From the NCBI GenBank assembly GCA_029262975.1, contig JAJCYJ010000784.1, forward strand, positions 1 through 5,610: a DNA stretch of 5,610 bases, read 5' to 3'. The notes under the pieces are model-generated. The model was not told the origin of the DNA, made no database searches, and saw only the letters and a list, made by a program, of their open reading frames with translations. The translations under genes and the position numbers were made by a program. This DNA comes from Saprospiraceae bacterium. Lineage in GTDB: Bacteria; Bacteroidota; Bacteroidia; Chitinophagales; Saprospiraceae. Below, in pieces: positions 1-5,567 of the stretch. Position 1 is the stretch's first letter. Each line of letters opens with the position of its first letter.

Positions 1-655
1 CCAGGCCAATCCCAACATGCGTAAAAGATGCAGCAACGGCGTCATAGGTCATATCATGAACCCTTAAATATTTTATACTATATATCAGACTGACTACGAG
101 CAAAACAAACATGGCCATCCAGATGGCCACATGGAAGAAAGTATTACGTATCGTTTCATATAAAATCACCATGAAAGGAAATCGAAAACTCCAATCCTGC
201 TGGTATACTCCGATATTATCATTCCATCCTTCTCTACTGACAGTCTCCTGCTCACCACGTTCGATTATAAATGCAGAGGGTAACAAGAGATATCCATCAT
301 TTTGATCGTGCAGGATTAAGGTGGCATCGTGAATTTGGCCCGTAAAGGGGAAATATTCTGGTAGTTCTCCTCCTAACTGCAATTTATTTCTCCCCGATAC
401 CAATACATAGGGGACTTTCGTCAAATGAACGGAATCAAATTTTATATATGCTTCTAACTTGTTTCCATCTTTATTCAAATGAGCATTATAAGTTGTGACA
501 TTGACCTGGTAGGGTTCTCCTGATGTAAGCGCATATTGGTCAACATCGAGAATGCCAGGTCTTAAGGGTATCAGGAATCCTGCTATAAAAACATAGAGCA
601 GGATTATTAATCCCATAATCTTCCACCACTTCTGATAAATAAATTTATACTTCAT
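1..655 (-). CDS. ccmC: CcmC/CcsA-family haem-handling protein for cytochrome c maturation, 3' end cut off by window edge
   Basis: Partial gene: 218 codons are readable from the ATG at 655 to the left edge, with no stop. CcmC is an inner-membrane protein that binds haem on the outer face of the membrane and passes it to the chaperone CcmE in System I cytochrome c maturation. Seen: a membrane segment at about residues 10-31 (starting WWKIMGL), a long hydrophilic stretch at about 32-160, then YETIRNTFFHVAIWM with His175, followed by a second membrane segment (about 176-195) and HDMTYDAVAASFTHVGIGL, which fits the start of the third segment. The FFHVAIW motif matches the IHVP motif around the conserved first periplasmic histidine of CcmC (His60 in E. 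coli). The stretch of over 100 residues between segment 1 and this histidine is far longer than in the E. coli protein and looks beta-rich. The start ATG overlaps the ccmB stop (TAATG), implying translational coupling. The family is fairly sure; the remaining histidine and the tryptophan-rich motif lie outside the window. Confidence 0.85.
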   Translation of the reverse strand, partial: MKYKFIYQKWWKIMGLIILLYVFIAGFLIPLRPGILDVDQYALTSGEPYQVNVTTYNAHLNKDGNKLEAYIKFDSVHLTKVPYVLVSGRNKLQLGGELPEYFPFTGQIHDATLILHDQNDGYLLLPSAFIIERGEQETVSREGWNDNIGVYQQDWSFRFPFMVILYETIRNTFFHVAIWMAMFVLLVVSLIYSIKYLRVHDMTYDAVAASFTHVGIGL

Positions 656-1299
656 TATTCTCGCCAGATATATGGAAATAATAACATTGATAACGCAATA
701 CTTAGTAATGTGATACCTGAAAGGGCCACATATTTACTTCCCTGTAACTGATTACTCATAATCAAGTTACCTCCTATACTATTTAAAAGGATAGTCACAG
801 GTATTAACAAGGGAATCGACAAAACACTTGTTGCCGTATTTTGACCCTGAACATGCCTCGATATAGCAGCAATAAATGCCAGAACTGATCCAATCGCCCC
901 AGCACCAACACAAATAACTACTACGTATTCAGGAAGAAATTCTATCTGCGGATAAAAAAAGAGTAGCATGGATGCATAAAATGTCAATGCTACTACAATC
1001 AAGTAGAAAACGTTAAAAATCATCCGTGAAGTCAGTACTACGGCGGGGGAAACAAGTGTATACAATAATAGTCTTTCAGATTGTCCCGCATGACTATCGC
1101 CCCGGATGGCCACATTAATAGAAATGATGAGCAGGAATATCCAAAAGACAAAATTAAATTCCTGAGCAGAGATCTCAGGTCTTATCCTGTATATGACATA
1201 AGCTATCGTCCACATGAAAAGAATTAATGCCAGTGTCTGAGGCCAGCTACGATACTCAATTAGGAAATCATGTTTAATCTGAGCTATTAATACACTCAC
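655..1299 (-). CDS. ccmB: Haem exporter subunit CcmB (ABC-type membrane permease, cytochrome c maturation)
   Basis: Integral membrane subunit of the CcmABC(D) machinery that works with the ATPase CcmA and with CcmC/CcmE in System I maturation of c-type cytochromes. The product is about 214 residues, the usual CcmB length, with about six hydrophobic segments. Counting from the upstream TTG, these lie near 22-40, 50-66, 97-117, 127-149, 158-178 and 192-213. Family-like blocks are the charged amphipathic N-terminus (IKHDFLIEYRS), the loop SERLLLYTLVSPAVVLTSR after segment 2, and SVLSIPLLIPVTILL near segment 5. No in-frame ATG exists near the start. GTG at 1299 gives MSVLIAQIKHDF, which fits the family best; TTG at 1305 is the alternative, and an in-frame TGA lies just upstream. 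It is the first gene of its unit and overlaps ccmC by one base. No ccmA lies upstream: the neighbour there is a divergent amidase, so the ATPase must be encoded elsewhere. Confidence 0.88.
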   Translation of the reverse strand: MSVLIAQIKHDFLIEYRSWPQTLALILFMWTIAYVIYRIRPEISAQEFNFVFWIFLLIISINVAIRGDSHAGQSERLLLYTLVSPAVVLTSRMIFNVFYLIVVALTFYASMLLFFYPQIEFLPEYVVVICVGAGAIGSVLAFIAAISRHVQGQNTATSVLSIPLLIPVTILLNSIGGNLIMSNQLQGSKYVALSGITLLSIALSMLLFPYIWRE

Positions 1300-1367
1300 T
1301 TTCAAGGCATTACAAAAACATCAAAAAATTATACTGGCTAACATATTAGATTTTTTTATAAAATGTA

Positions 1368-1375
1368 TATATTTG
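1368..1375 (+). promoter_or_regulatory. Candidate Bacteroidota -7 promoter element for the amidase gene
   Basis: TATATTTG matches the Bacteroidota -7 consensus TAnnTTTG exactly. A TTAG at 1346-1349, 18 bases upstream, is an imperfect match to the -33 TTTG element. If used, transcription would begin near 1382 and give a leader of about 120 bases that contains the inverted repeat at 1415-1447. The region is very AT-rich, so a chance match is quite possible. Confidence 0.35.
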
Positions 1376-1414
1376 CTAATCAGTAAGTTACAACTTTTGA
1401 GTGTGATATTACGT

Positions 1415-1447
1415 TTTGATAATTCCCAACCTGATGGAATTATTAAA
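1415..1447 (+). repeat. 12-bp inverted repeat (hairpin or operator) between ccmB and the amidase gene
   Basis: The left arm TTTGATAATTCC (1415-1426) and right arm GGAATTATTAAA (1436-1447) flank a 9-base loop, CAACCTGAT. Eleven of twelve positions pair by Watson-Crick rules. The remaining pair is G-T, which is a G-U wobble only in plus-strand RNA; in minus-strand RNA it would be an A-C mismatch. No T-tract follows in either direction and it lies upstream of both genes, so it is not a terminator for them. It could be a binding site for a dimeric regulator serving both divergent genes, or a hairpin in the amidase leader. Neither role is proven. Confidence 0.5.
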
Positions 1448-1492
1448 TATCCGATAACATCGCGTGCACAAGTTAGGGTATTGTTGCCATTG

Positions 1493-1500
1493 CAAAAATA
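1493..1500 (-). promoter_or_regulatory. Candidate minus-strand -7 element upstream of ccmB
   Basis: Read on the minus strand this is TATTTTTG, an exact TAnnTTTG match. I see no TTTG at the -33 position upstream. Used as a promoter it would give ccmB a leader of nearly 190 bases crossing the inverted repeat. The enclosing 12-mer ATTGCAAAAATA (1489-1500) recurs at 3832-3843 in the other divergent junction. It also lies directly before the amidase ATG, where it may simply be an A-rich translation-initiation region. Confidence 0.25.
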
Positions 1501-1505
1501 AATGA

Positions 1506-2762
1506 ATGAAATACGTTGCTTTAATATTTTGGTCTTTTAGCATTGCGTCATTTAACCTATGCGCAACTGATACCATTAAAGATGGAGAAAGGCATCAGGT
1601 AAAGGCCCTGCCAGGGGAAGGGATTTCAACTTTGTTAGATAGATTCGAACTATTACAGAATAAGATACTTCGAGACAAATTTTATGCATTAAATGGTTTG
1701 AATCAGTCATCTATCCTTTTAAAGGGCAAAAAATACGTACTCCCGATTCATTTATATAATTACAATGGAAAAAGCATTAGGTCGACCATTGGCATCAATA
1801 ACTGGGACAAGGCGGTCAGGATAAAAGAATACAATGAGCTCTTATTACAAAAGGGTATAAGATCCACACATTATACCAAAAGTAAAATCTTGTGGGTTTT
1901 GGCTACAGAATTGAACCACCTTGGAGCACCTGAAAATGGTAGTGACAAAACGGAAATACCTCTTGCAGTCAAGTCCAAAAAGTTAGATATAAGAGCGGTA
2001 AATGATAAATTATATGGTCAAAAATATGCGCGAACTGATATCATCGATCAGTCTTTAAAGAACAAAGTATATTATATAGTCAGTGGTCATGGAGGTCCGG
2101 ATCCAGGAGCTATATGCAAGACTTGTTCACCTAAACTTTGCGAGGATGAATACGCTTATGATGTGAGTCTCAGGTTAGCAAGAAATTTAAGGCAGCACGG
2201 GGCAATAGTAGAAATGGTTATCCAGGATAAAAGCAACGGCATTAGAGACAAGGAGATACTGAGTTGTGATAAAAGTGAAAGACTTGCAGATGGATCGAAA
2301 ATTCCCTTAGGTCAGCTAAGTAGATTAAAACAACGAACCAATTACATCAATAAGAAGTATAATGAATACAAAAAGAAGGGATATCGGGACCAGCTAGTAC
2401 TTTCTTTACATATTGATTCTAATTCTGAATCTCACAAACAAGATGTATTCTTCTGCTATTATAAAGAGAGCCAATCATCCAAAAAGTTGGCTATTCAATT
2501 AAGGGACAAATTTGAAGAAAAATACAACATTCATCAAAAGAATCGAGGTTATAATGGCTACTTGCACCAGCGCAATTTCTACGTTTTAAGGAAAACCTCA
2601 CCTCCTGCTGTGTTGATTGAACTAGCAAATATTCGCAATAAATTCAACCACAAAAGAATCCTCCAAAAAGACAATAGGCAAGCCCTGGCTAATTGGATAT
2701 ACGAAGGACTGGCGAACGAACCTTCACGGGATGATCAAAAGTTACTGGCCTCTTCCAAATAA
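1506..2762 (+). CDS. Exported zinc-dependent N-acetylmuramoyl-L-alanine amidase (Amidase_3 family)
   Basis: Predicted to cleave the amide bond between N-acetylmuramic acid and L-alanine in peptidoglycan, acting outside the cytoplasmic membrane. Residues 1-20 form a signal peptide (hydrophobic core ALIFWSFSIASF, likely cleavage after LCA). Residues about 33-80 look LysM-like (GEGISTLLDRF...FYALNGL...LLKGKKYVLPI), a probable glycan-binding module. A linker follows. From about 187 to 402 is the Amidase_3 domain: zinc ligand His195 in SGHGGPDPGA, a Glu ligand at 213 or 215 in LCEDEYAYD, His302 in LSLHIDSN, and catalytic Glu372 in AVLIELANIRN. All key residues are present, so it should be active. 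It is odd in having Cys204, Cys207 and Cys212 (CKTC...LC) next to the zinc site. The ATG at 1506 is preceded by an A-rich stretch without a Shine-Dalgarno, as is normal in Bacteroidota. It stands alone, divergent from ccmB. The amidase call is firm; the LysM-like call is moderate. Confidence 0.9.
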   Translation: MKYVALIFWSFSIASFNLCATDTIKDGERHQVKALPGEGISTLLDRFELLQNKILRDKFYALNGLNQSSILLKGKKYVLPIHLYNYNGKSIRSTIGINNWDKAVRIKEYNELLLQKGIRSTHYTKSKILWVLATELNHLGAPENGSDKTEIPLAVKSKKLDIRAVNDKLYGQKYARTDIIDQSLKNKVYYIVSGHGGPDPGAICKTCSPKLCEDEYAYDVSLRLARNLRQHGAIVEMVIQDKSNGIRDKEILSCDKSERLADGSKIPLGQLSRLKQRTNYINKKYNEYKKKGYRDQLVLSLHIDSNSESHKQDVFFCYYKESQSSKKLAIQLRDKFEEKYNIHQKNRGYNGYLHQRNFYVLRKTSPPAVLIELANIRNKFNHKRILQKDNRQALANWIYEGLANEPSRDDQKLLASSK

Positions 2763-2794
2763 TTTAAAAAGAATGGACTCCTGCTTAGGTGTCC
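2761..2794 (-). terminator. Probable intrinsic terminator of the LuxE-like gene
   Basis: Read on the minus strand, a stem made of GGACACCT and AGGAGTCC (2794-2775, seven pairs with one mismatch, 4-base loop) is followed by ATTCTTTTTAAATT. It starts about 26 bases after the stop codon at 2821. On the plus strand the same hairpin is followed by CTCCTTCAAG with no T-run, so it should act mainly on the minus-strand gene and only weakly on the convergent amidase transcript. The T-tract touches the amidase stop codon. Confidence 0.6.
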
Positions 2795-2820
2795 CTCCTT
2801 CAAGTATCCCGAATGCCATT

Positions 2821-3807
2821 TTACAAAAGGTAATTACACCCGCGGAGATCGCTATTATCAAGCCTACCCAAAATATTTATTAGACCTTGTTCATCAGATT
2901 GACCTAAGTCATCCGTTGCGATAAAACTTATCGTATCCAGATTGGCAAGATCGACAATATTTATTCGGCCCCGTTGTCCATTAGTCACAGGCACCCCCGG
3001 ATCGGAAGGTTCAGTAATACATATCCTCATTCTATCATTAGGTATGAAACCAGAACCATTCAGACAATACATTTGAGAAAGACATTCCGTCATACCATAT
3101 TCAGACACTACCCTTGCTTTTTCGAATCCATCTGCTAACGCTTGATGCAATGCAGATCGAGTGAGTTCCTTACCATGTTTTTTCATGCCTCCGGTTTCAA
3201 CGACAATGAGGTTGGCCGCCATCTCGTGATGAAAATGACGTACATATTCCAATAAGGCAAAGCTTACACCAAACAGGACTACCTTCTTGCCTTCCGTCAT
3301 CAATTGATTTAAGTGAACATGCAGGGAAGTATAGTCATAACGGTAAAAGTGTTGTTGTGCCGGGATACCACTTTTCGTAAACTCATCGACCATATAGAGC
3401 AGAGATGAAGCGGGATTGTCATGGTAATTAGGAAGCAGTGAAACAAAGCAATACTTATTCAGTGACCCAAAATGTTTATGCCATATGCTTGCTGTATTTT
3501 GTAAATACCATAAAGGGTCTCTAATAAGATGATGACTTCTTTTCATACCGGAAGTTCCACTTGACTGAAACGTTATTACTTCAGACCACAGATCCGTCTT
3601 AATTTCATTTGTCTTAAATAATTCTATTGGTAAAAAAGGGATTTCACTAACAAACTCAGGTTTAAATCCGTTATATCTTACAATATTGATAAATTGCTTA
3701 TATATCGGGTTTAAGGTATATTGATAGTCATAAATGGCCAACGCTTTCTCTTCAAAAGAGACTGTTGGCGATAGAATCAATTTTCTTAAAGATGGCCGAT
3801 TCAACAA
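2821..3807 (-). CDS. Acyl-protein synthetase / LuxE-like acyl-activating enzyme (ANL superfamily)
   Basis: Enzymes of this family activate an acyl group as an acyl-adenylate with ATP and pass it to a protein or carrier thiol. The substrate here is unknown and there is no luciferase context. Seen: N-terminal FEEKALAIYDYQYTLNPIY (about 18-36) and SEIPFLPIELFK (54-65), as in the LuxE family; the ATP-binding loop TFQSSGTSG (79-87); VVETGGMKKHGKELTR (202-217); SEYGMTE (235-241), equivalent to the YGxTE adenylate motif; TDDLG (298-302); and GRLDNSDLRGC (314-324) at the very end. Cys324 sits near the C-terminus, where V. harveyi LuxE carries its acylated cysteine. The protein stops after this motif, so the mobile C-terminal domain of larger ANL enzymes is absent, as usual for the family. 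No ATG occurs before Met88, inside the ATP loop. Candidate starts are TTG at 3807, 3804 or 3780; the last gives the most family-like N-terminus. It diverges closely from the lipoprotein gene. Confidence 0.82.
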   Translation of the reverse strand: MLNRPSLRKLILSPTVSFEEKALAIYDYQYTLNPIYKQFINIVRYNGFKPEFVSEIPFLPIELFKTNEIKTDLWSEVITFQSSGTSGMKRSHHLIRDPLWYLQNTASIWHKHFGSLNKYCFVSLLPNYHDNPASSLLYMVDEFTKSGIPAQQHFYRYDYTSLHVHLNQLMTEGKKVVLFGVSFALLEYVRHFHHEMAANLIVVETGGMKKHGKELTRSALHQALADGFEKARVVSEYGMTECLSQMYCLNGSGFIPNDRMRICITEPSDPGVPVTNGQRGRINIVDLANLDTISFIATDDLGQSDEQGLINILGRLDNSDLRGCNYLL

Positions 3808-3819
3808 TATATTGAAAGT
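3808..3819. promoter_or_regulatory. Extremely short divergent gap between the LuxE-like and lipoprotein genes
   Basis: Only 12 bases separate the two outermost predicted starts (39 if the LuxE-like gene begins at the TTG at 3780). Promoters for each gene must therefore lie largely inside the other's first codons. TATATTG (3808-3814) resembles a plus-strand -7 box lacking one T and would make the lipoprotein mRNA nearly leaderless. GAAAG (3814-3818) could act as a weak ribosome site for the second ATG, at 3823. Confidence 0.4.
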
Positions 3820-4329
3820 ATGATGTTAAAAATTGCAAAAATAGGCATACTCCCGATTATTGCTGCTATCATTTGTCTCATGCTCAGCAACTGTTCTGAT
3901 AGCAATGTTAATGGAAACAATCCTCCTATGCTACAATACATGGGTATGAACAAGGATACGATGGTCCAGGGATTTGGGGGCATAAATTCTGGAGATTCTA
4001 TCGTCGTATTTCTTAGTTTCCAGGACATAGATGGCGACATCGTCGGTGGACAAAGTTCTATGAATATTTCGATAGTAGACAATCGGGATGGGTTTATCGA
4101 CCCTGTTTCATTTCCAGTGCTGCCAAAATTAAAAGACGGACAGAAGGGAGAATTAAAGCTATCTATATTCAATACTTGTTGCCAATTTCCGGAAGGGCTT
4201 GGAGCTGGTTGTATTGTTGTGCCAGGTTTCCCTGCTAATCGATTCACCTATGACATATTTATAGAAGATGGCGCCGGCAATATCAGCAACAAGATTACAA
4301 CTGATTCAATTACACTTCTGTGCCGTTAA
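3820..4329 (+). CDS. Bacteroidota lipoprotein with a single predicted beta-sandwich (Ig-like) domain, function unknown
   Basis: A signal peptide with hydrophobic core at residues 8-22 (IGILPIIAAIICLML) ends in LSNC, so Cys25 is the probable lipidated residue; Asn at -1 is tolerated but not ideal. SDSN follows. An acidic residue soon after Cys can mark surface export in Bacteroidota, but the signal here is weak. The mature part, about 145 residues, has FLSFQDIDGDI (65-74), SIVDNRDGF (84-92), a cysteine pair at 120-121, Cys131, and a C-terminal strand region with YDIFIEDGAGNISNKITTD (144-162) ending ITLLCR. 'DxDGD' followed by 'xDxAGNxSNxITTDxIxLxC' is a layout I associate with exported Saprospiraceae-type hypothetical lipoproteins; no enzyme motif is visible. 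The gene starts beside the LuxE-like gene and overlaps hemF by 20 bases at its 3' end. Start: ATG at 3820 or 3823. Confidence 0.75.
   Translation: MMLKIAKIGILPIIAAIICLMLSNCSDSNVNGNNPPMLQYMGMNKDTMVQGFGGINSGDSIVVFLSFQDIDGDIVGGQSSMNISIVDNRDGFIDPVSFPVLPKLKDGQKGELKLSIFNTCCQFPEGLGAGCIVVPGFPANRFTYDIFIEDGAGNISNKITTDSITLLCR
3836..3843 (-). promoter_or_regulatory. Candidate minus-strand -7 element for the LuxE-like gene
   Basis: Read on the minus strand this is TATTTTTG, an exact TAnnTTTG match, about 29 bases upstream of the TTG at 3807; transcription would start near 3830. I see no good -33 TTTG. The element lies within the signal-peptide codons (KIAKI) of the divergent lipoprotein, where A-rich lysine and isoleucine codons could produce it by chance. 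Confidence 0.3.
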
Positions 4330-5221
4330 TCCAATCTTTTCCTTTAACCAACCCTAACAAAGTTTGGGCTTCATCACTCCCTTCAAGAGGATGATAATCA
4401 TATTTCCATTCAGCCTGTGGTGGCATAGACATAAGTATTGATTCTATTCGGCCATCTGTCTGCAGGCCAAATCTAGTCCCTCTGTCATACACGAGGTTAA
4501 ACTCAACATAACGACTCCTTCTGATATTTCTCCACTGTACGTGTCGCTCAGTATAAGTTTTGTTAATGTTCTGCTTGAATAAATTAGTATAACACGTTAT
4601 AAATGAATCTCCTACATCTCTAACAAATTGCCAACATTCTTCTTTCGAATATCCAGCATCATCATTGAGCCTGTCAAAAAAAATACCCCCTATGCCCCTG
4701 GTCTCTTTTCGATGAATGTTATAGAAATAATCATCTGCCCAAGTCTTGTATTGCACATATATTTCTTGATCAAATTTATCACAGACAGCTTTAAGTTGCA
4801 AGTGAAAGTTATGGGCATCTTCTTCTATAATATAATGTGGTGTTACATCAATTCCTCCTCCAAACCACCAAGTTCCTTTATCTGTCTCGAAGTAGCGCAC
4901 ATTCATATGTATGATTGGCACCCACGGATTAGCAGGATGAAGCACTATTGAGACCCCAGTTGCATCAAATCCACCTCCTTCCATTTCGAGACCTTTGGCA
5001 ATGCTTTCTGGTAAGTTGCCATGTATGTGCGAAAACATCACACCTCCTTTTTCAATTTGATCAGCCTGGATAACTCTCGATATTCCGCCTCCACCTTCCT
5101 TCCTGTCCCATTTATCTTCGGTGAAATGTCCAGCTCCATCCAATAATTCAAGAGCAGAACAAATCCTGCTTTGCAACGACTGAAACCAACCTACAATTTG
5201 GTTAAGACTTGGTTGACTCAT
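4310..5221 (-). CDS. hemF: Oxygen-dependent coproporphyrinogen III oxidase HemF
   Basis: Catalyses the O2-dependent oxidative decarboxylation of two propionate groups of coproporphyrinogen III, giving protoporphyrinogen IX, in the late cytoplasmic steps of haem synthesis. The 303 residues are the normal length. Family signatures are all present in order: KWDRKEGGGGISRVI (37-51), FSHIHGNLPES (63-73), HPANPWVPIIHMNVR (95-109, with the conserved active-site His105), WWFGGGIDVTPHY (118-130), YKTWADDYFY (158-167), HRKETRGIGGIFFD (170-183), RYVEFNLVYDRGTRFGLQTDGRIESILMS (237-265, read in segments) and WKYDYHP (272-278). No key block is missing. The ATG at 5221 lies inside the end of the upstream Spx/ArsC-like gene (20-base overlap), so translation is probably coupled. 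The 3' end overlaps the convergent lipoprotein gene by 20 bases. Needing O2, it indicates aerobic or microaerobic growth. Identification is near certain. Confidence 0.97.
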   Translation of the reverse strand: MSQPSLNQIVGWFQSLQSRICSALELLDGAGHFTEDKWDRKEGGGGISRVIQADQIEKGGVMFSHIHGNLPESIAKGLEMEGGGFDATGVSIVLHPANPWVPIIHMNVRYFETDKGTWWFGGGIDVTPHYIIEEDAHNFHLQLKAVCDKFDQEIYVQYKTWADDYFYNIHRKETRGIGGIFFDRLNDDAGYSKEECWQFVRDVGDSFITCYTNLFKQNINKTYTERHVQWRNIRRSRYVEFNLVYDRGTRFGLQTDGRIESILMSMPPQAEWKYDYHPLEGSDEAQTLLGLVKGKDWINGTEV

Positions 5222-5567
5222 TTAAATCATCAATTAATGATTCAATATTCTTTTTCGTATTTCCAATATAAATTCGATCATCGATGAAAAATACAGGCCT
5301 CTTCAGGAAAGTATACTCTTTCAACATGAGAGTTCGGTATTCGGATTCAGAAAGTTTCTTTTGATGCCATCCTTCTGACCGGAATTTTCTCGCTCTTTTA
5401 CTGAATATTTGTTCATAGCCTCCAGCGAACAAGGCAGCCTTGTCAAGATCTGTTTCACTGATATTTTCTATTTTAATATCAATCTTCTCAAAAAGGTCAA
5501 TACCAGGAACCTGGCTCATAATTCTTCTGCATGTATCACATGTAGACAGGTAATATACCTTCTTCAC
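5202..5567 (-). CDS. Spx/ArsC-family thioredoxin-fold protein
   Basis: A small cytoplasmic thioredoxin-fold protein of 121 residues, the usual length for the ArsC/Spx/YffB group. Seen: an N-terminal strand, then Cys10-Asp-Thr-Cys13 at the start of helix 1, the same spacing as the Spx CXXC switch; FSKRARKFRSEG (55-66), comparable to the basic segment after the first domain of Spx; and FLKRPVFFIDDRIYIG (87-102), with Pro91 as the fold's cis-proline, followed by a C-terminal helix. It lacks the lone-Cys CGTSR active site of classical ArsC, so true arsenate reduction is doubtful; a thiol-redox or regulatory role is as likely. The start is GTG at 5567, overlapping the stop of the gene before it (TAGTG). 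It overlaps hemF by 20 bases, which suggests co-expression with haem synthesis. Family confident, function open. Confidence 0.85.
   Translation of the reverse strand: MKKVYYLSTCDTCRRIMSQVPGIDLFEKIDIKIENISETDLDKAALFAGGYEQIFSKRARKFRSEGWHQKKLSESEYRTLMLKEYTFLKRPVFFIDDRIYIGNTKKNIESLIDDLNESTKS

Noticed and set aside
111..305. 64-codon open frame on the plus strand
   Set aside because: It lies antisense within the ccmC-like gene, which has clear family motifs; its product has no recognisable character.
1502..1540. ATG at 1502, four bases before the amidase start
   Set aside because: It is in a different frame and reaches a stop after about 12 codons; the ATG at 1506 leads into the signal peptide.
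2821..3807. Bioluminescence (lux) locus
   Set aside because: The LuxE-like protein has no luciferase, reductase or other lux neighbour; this family is widespread without bioluminescence.
3801..4247. 148-codon open frame on the minus strand, between hemF and the LuxE-like gene
   Set aside because: It is antisense to almost the whole lipoprotein gene, which has a signal peptide, lipobox and family-like C-terminus. The antisense product is a Ser/Pro/Ile-rich sequence without domains.
4352..4368. Hairpin CCCTAAC/GTTTGGG as a terminator for the lipoprotein gene
   Set aside because: It has only six pairs and a mismatch, with no T-run after it, and it lies inside hemF coding sequence.
4628..4951. 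107-codon open frame on the plus strand
   Set aside because: It is a shadow of hemF, whose conserved motifs cover this stretch on the other strand.
5202..5567. Arsenic resistance gene arsC
   Set aside because: The CXXC at 10-13 and the lack of the CGTSR motif resemble Spx/YffB proteins, and no arsR or arsenite pump is nearby.
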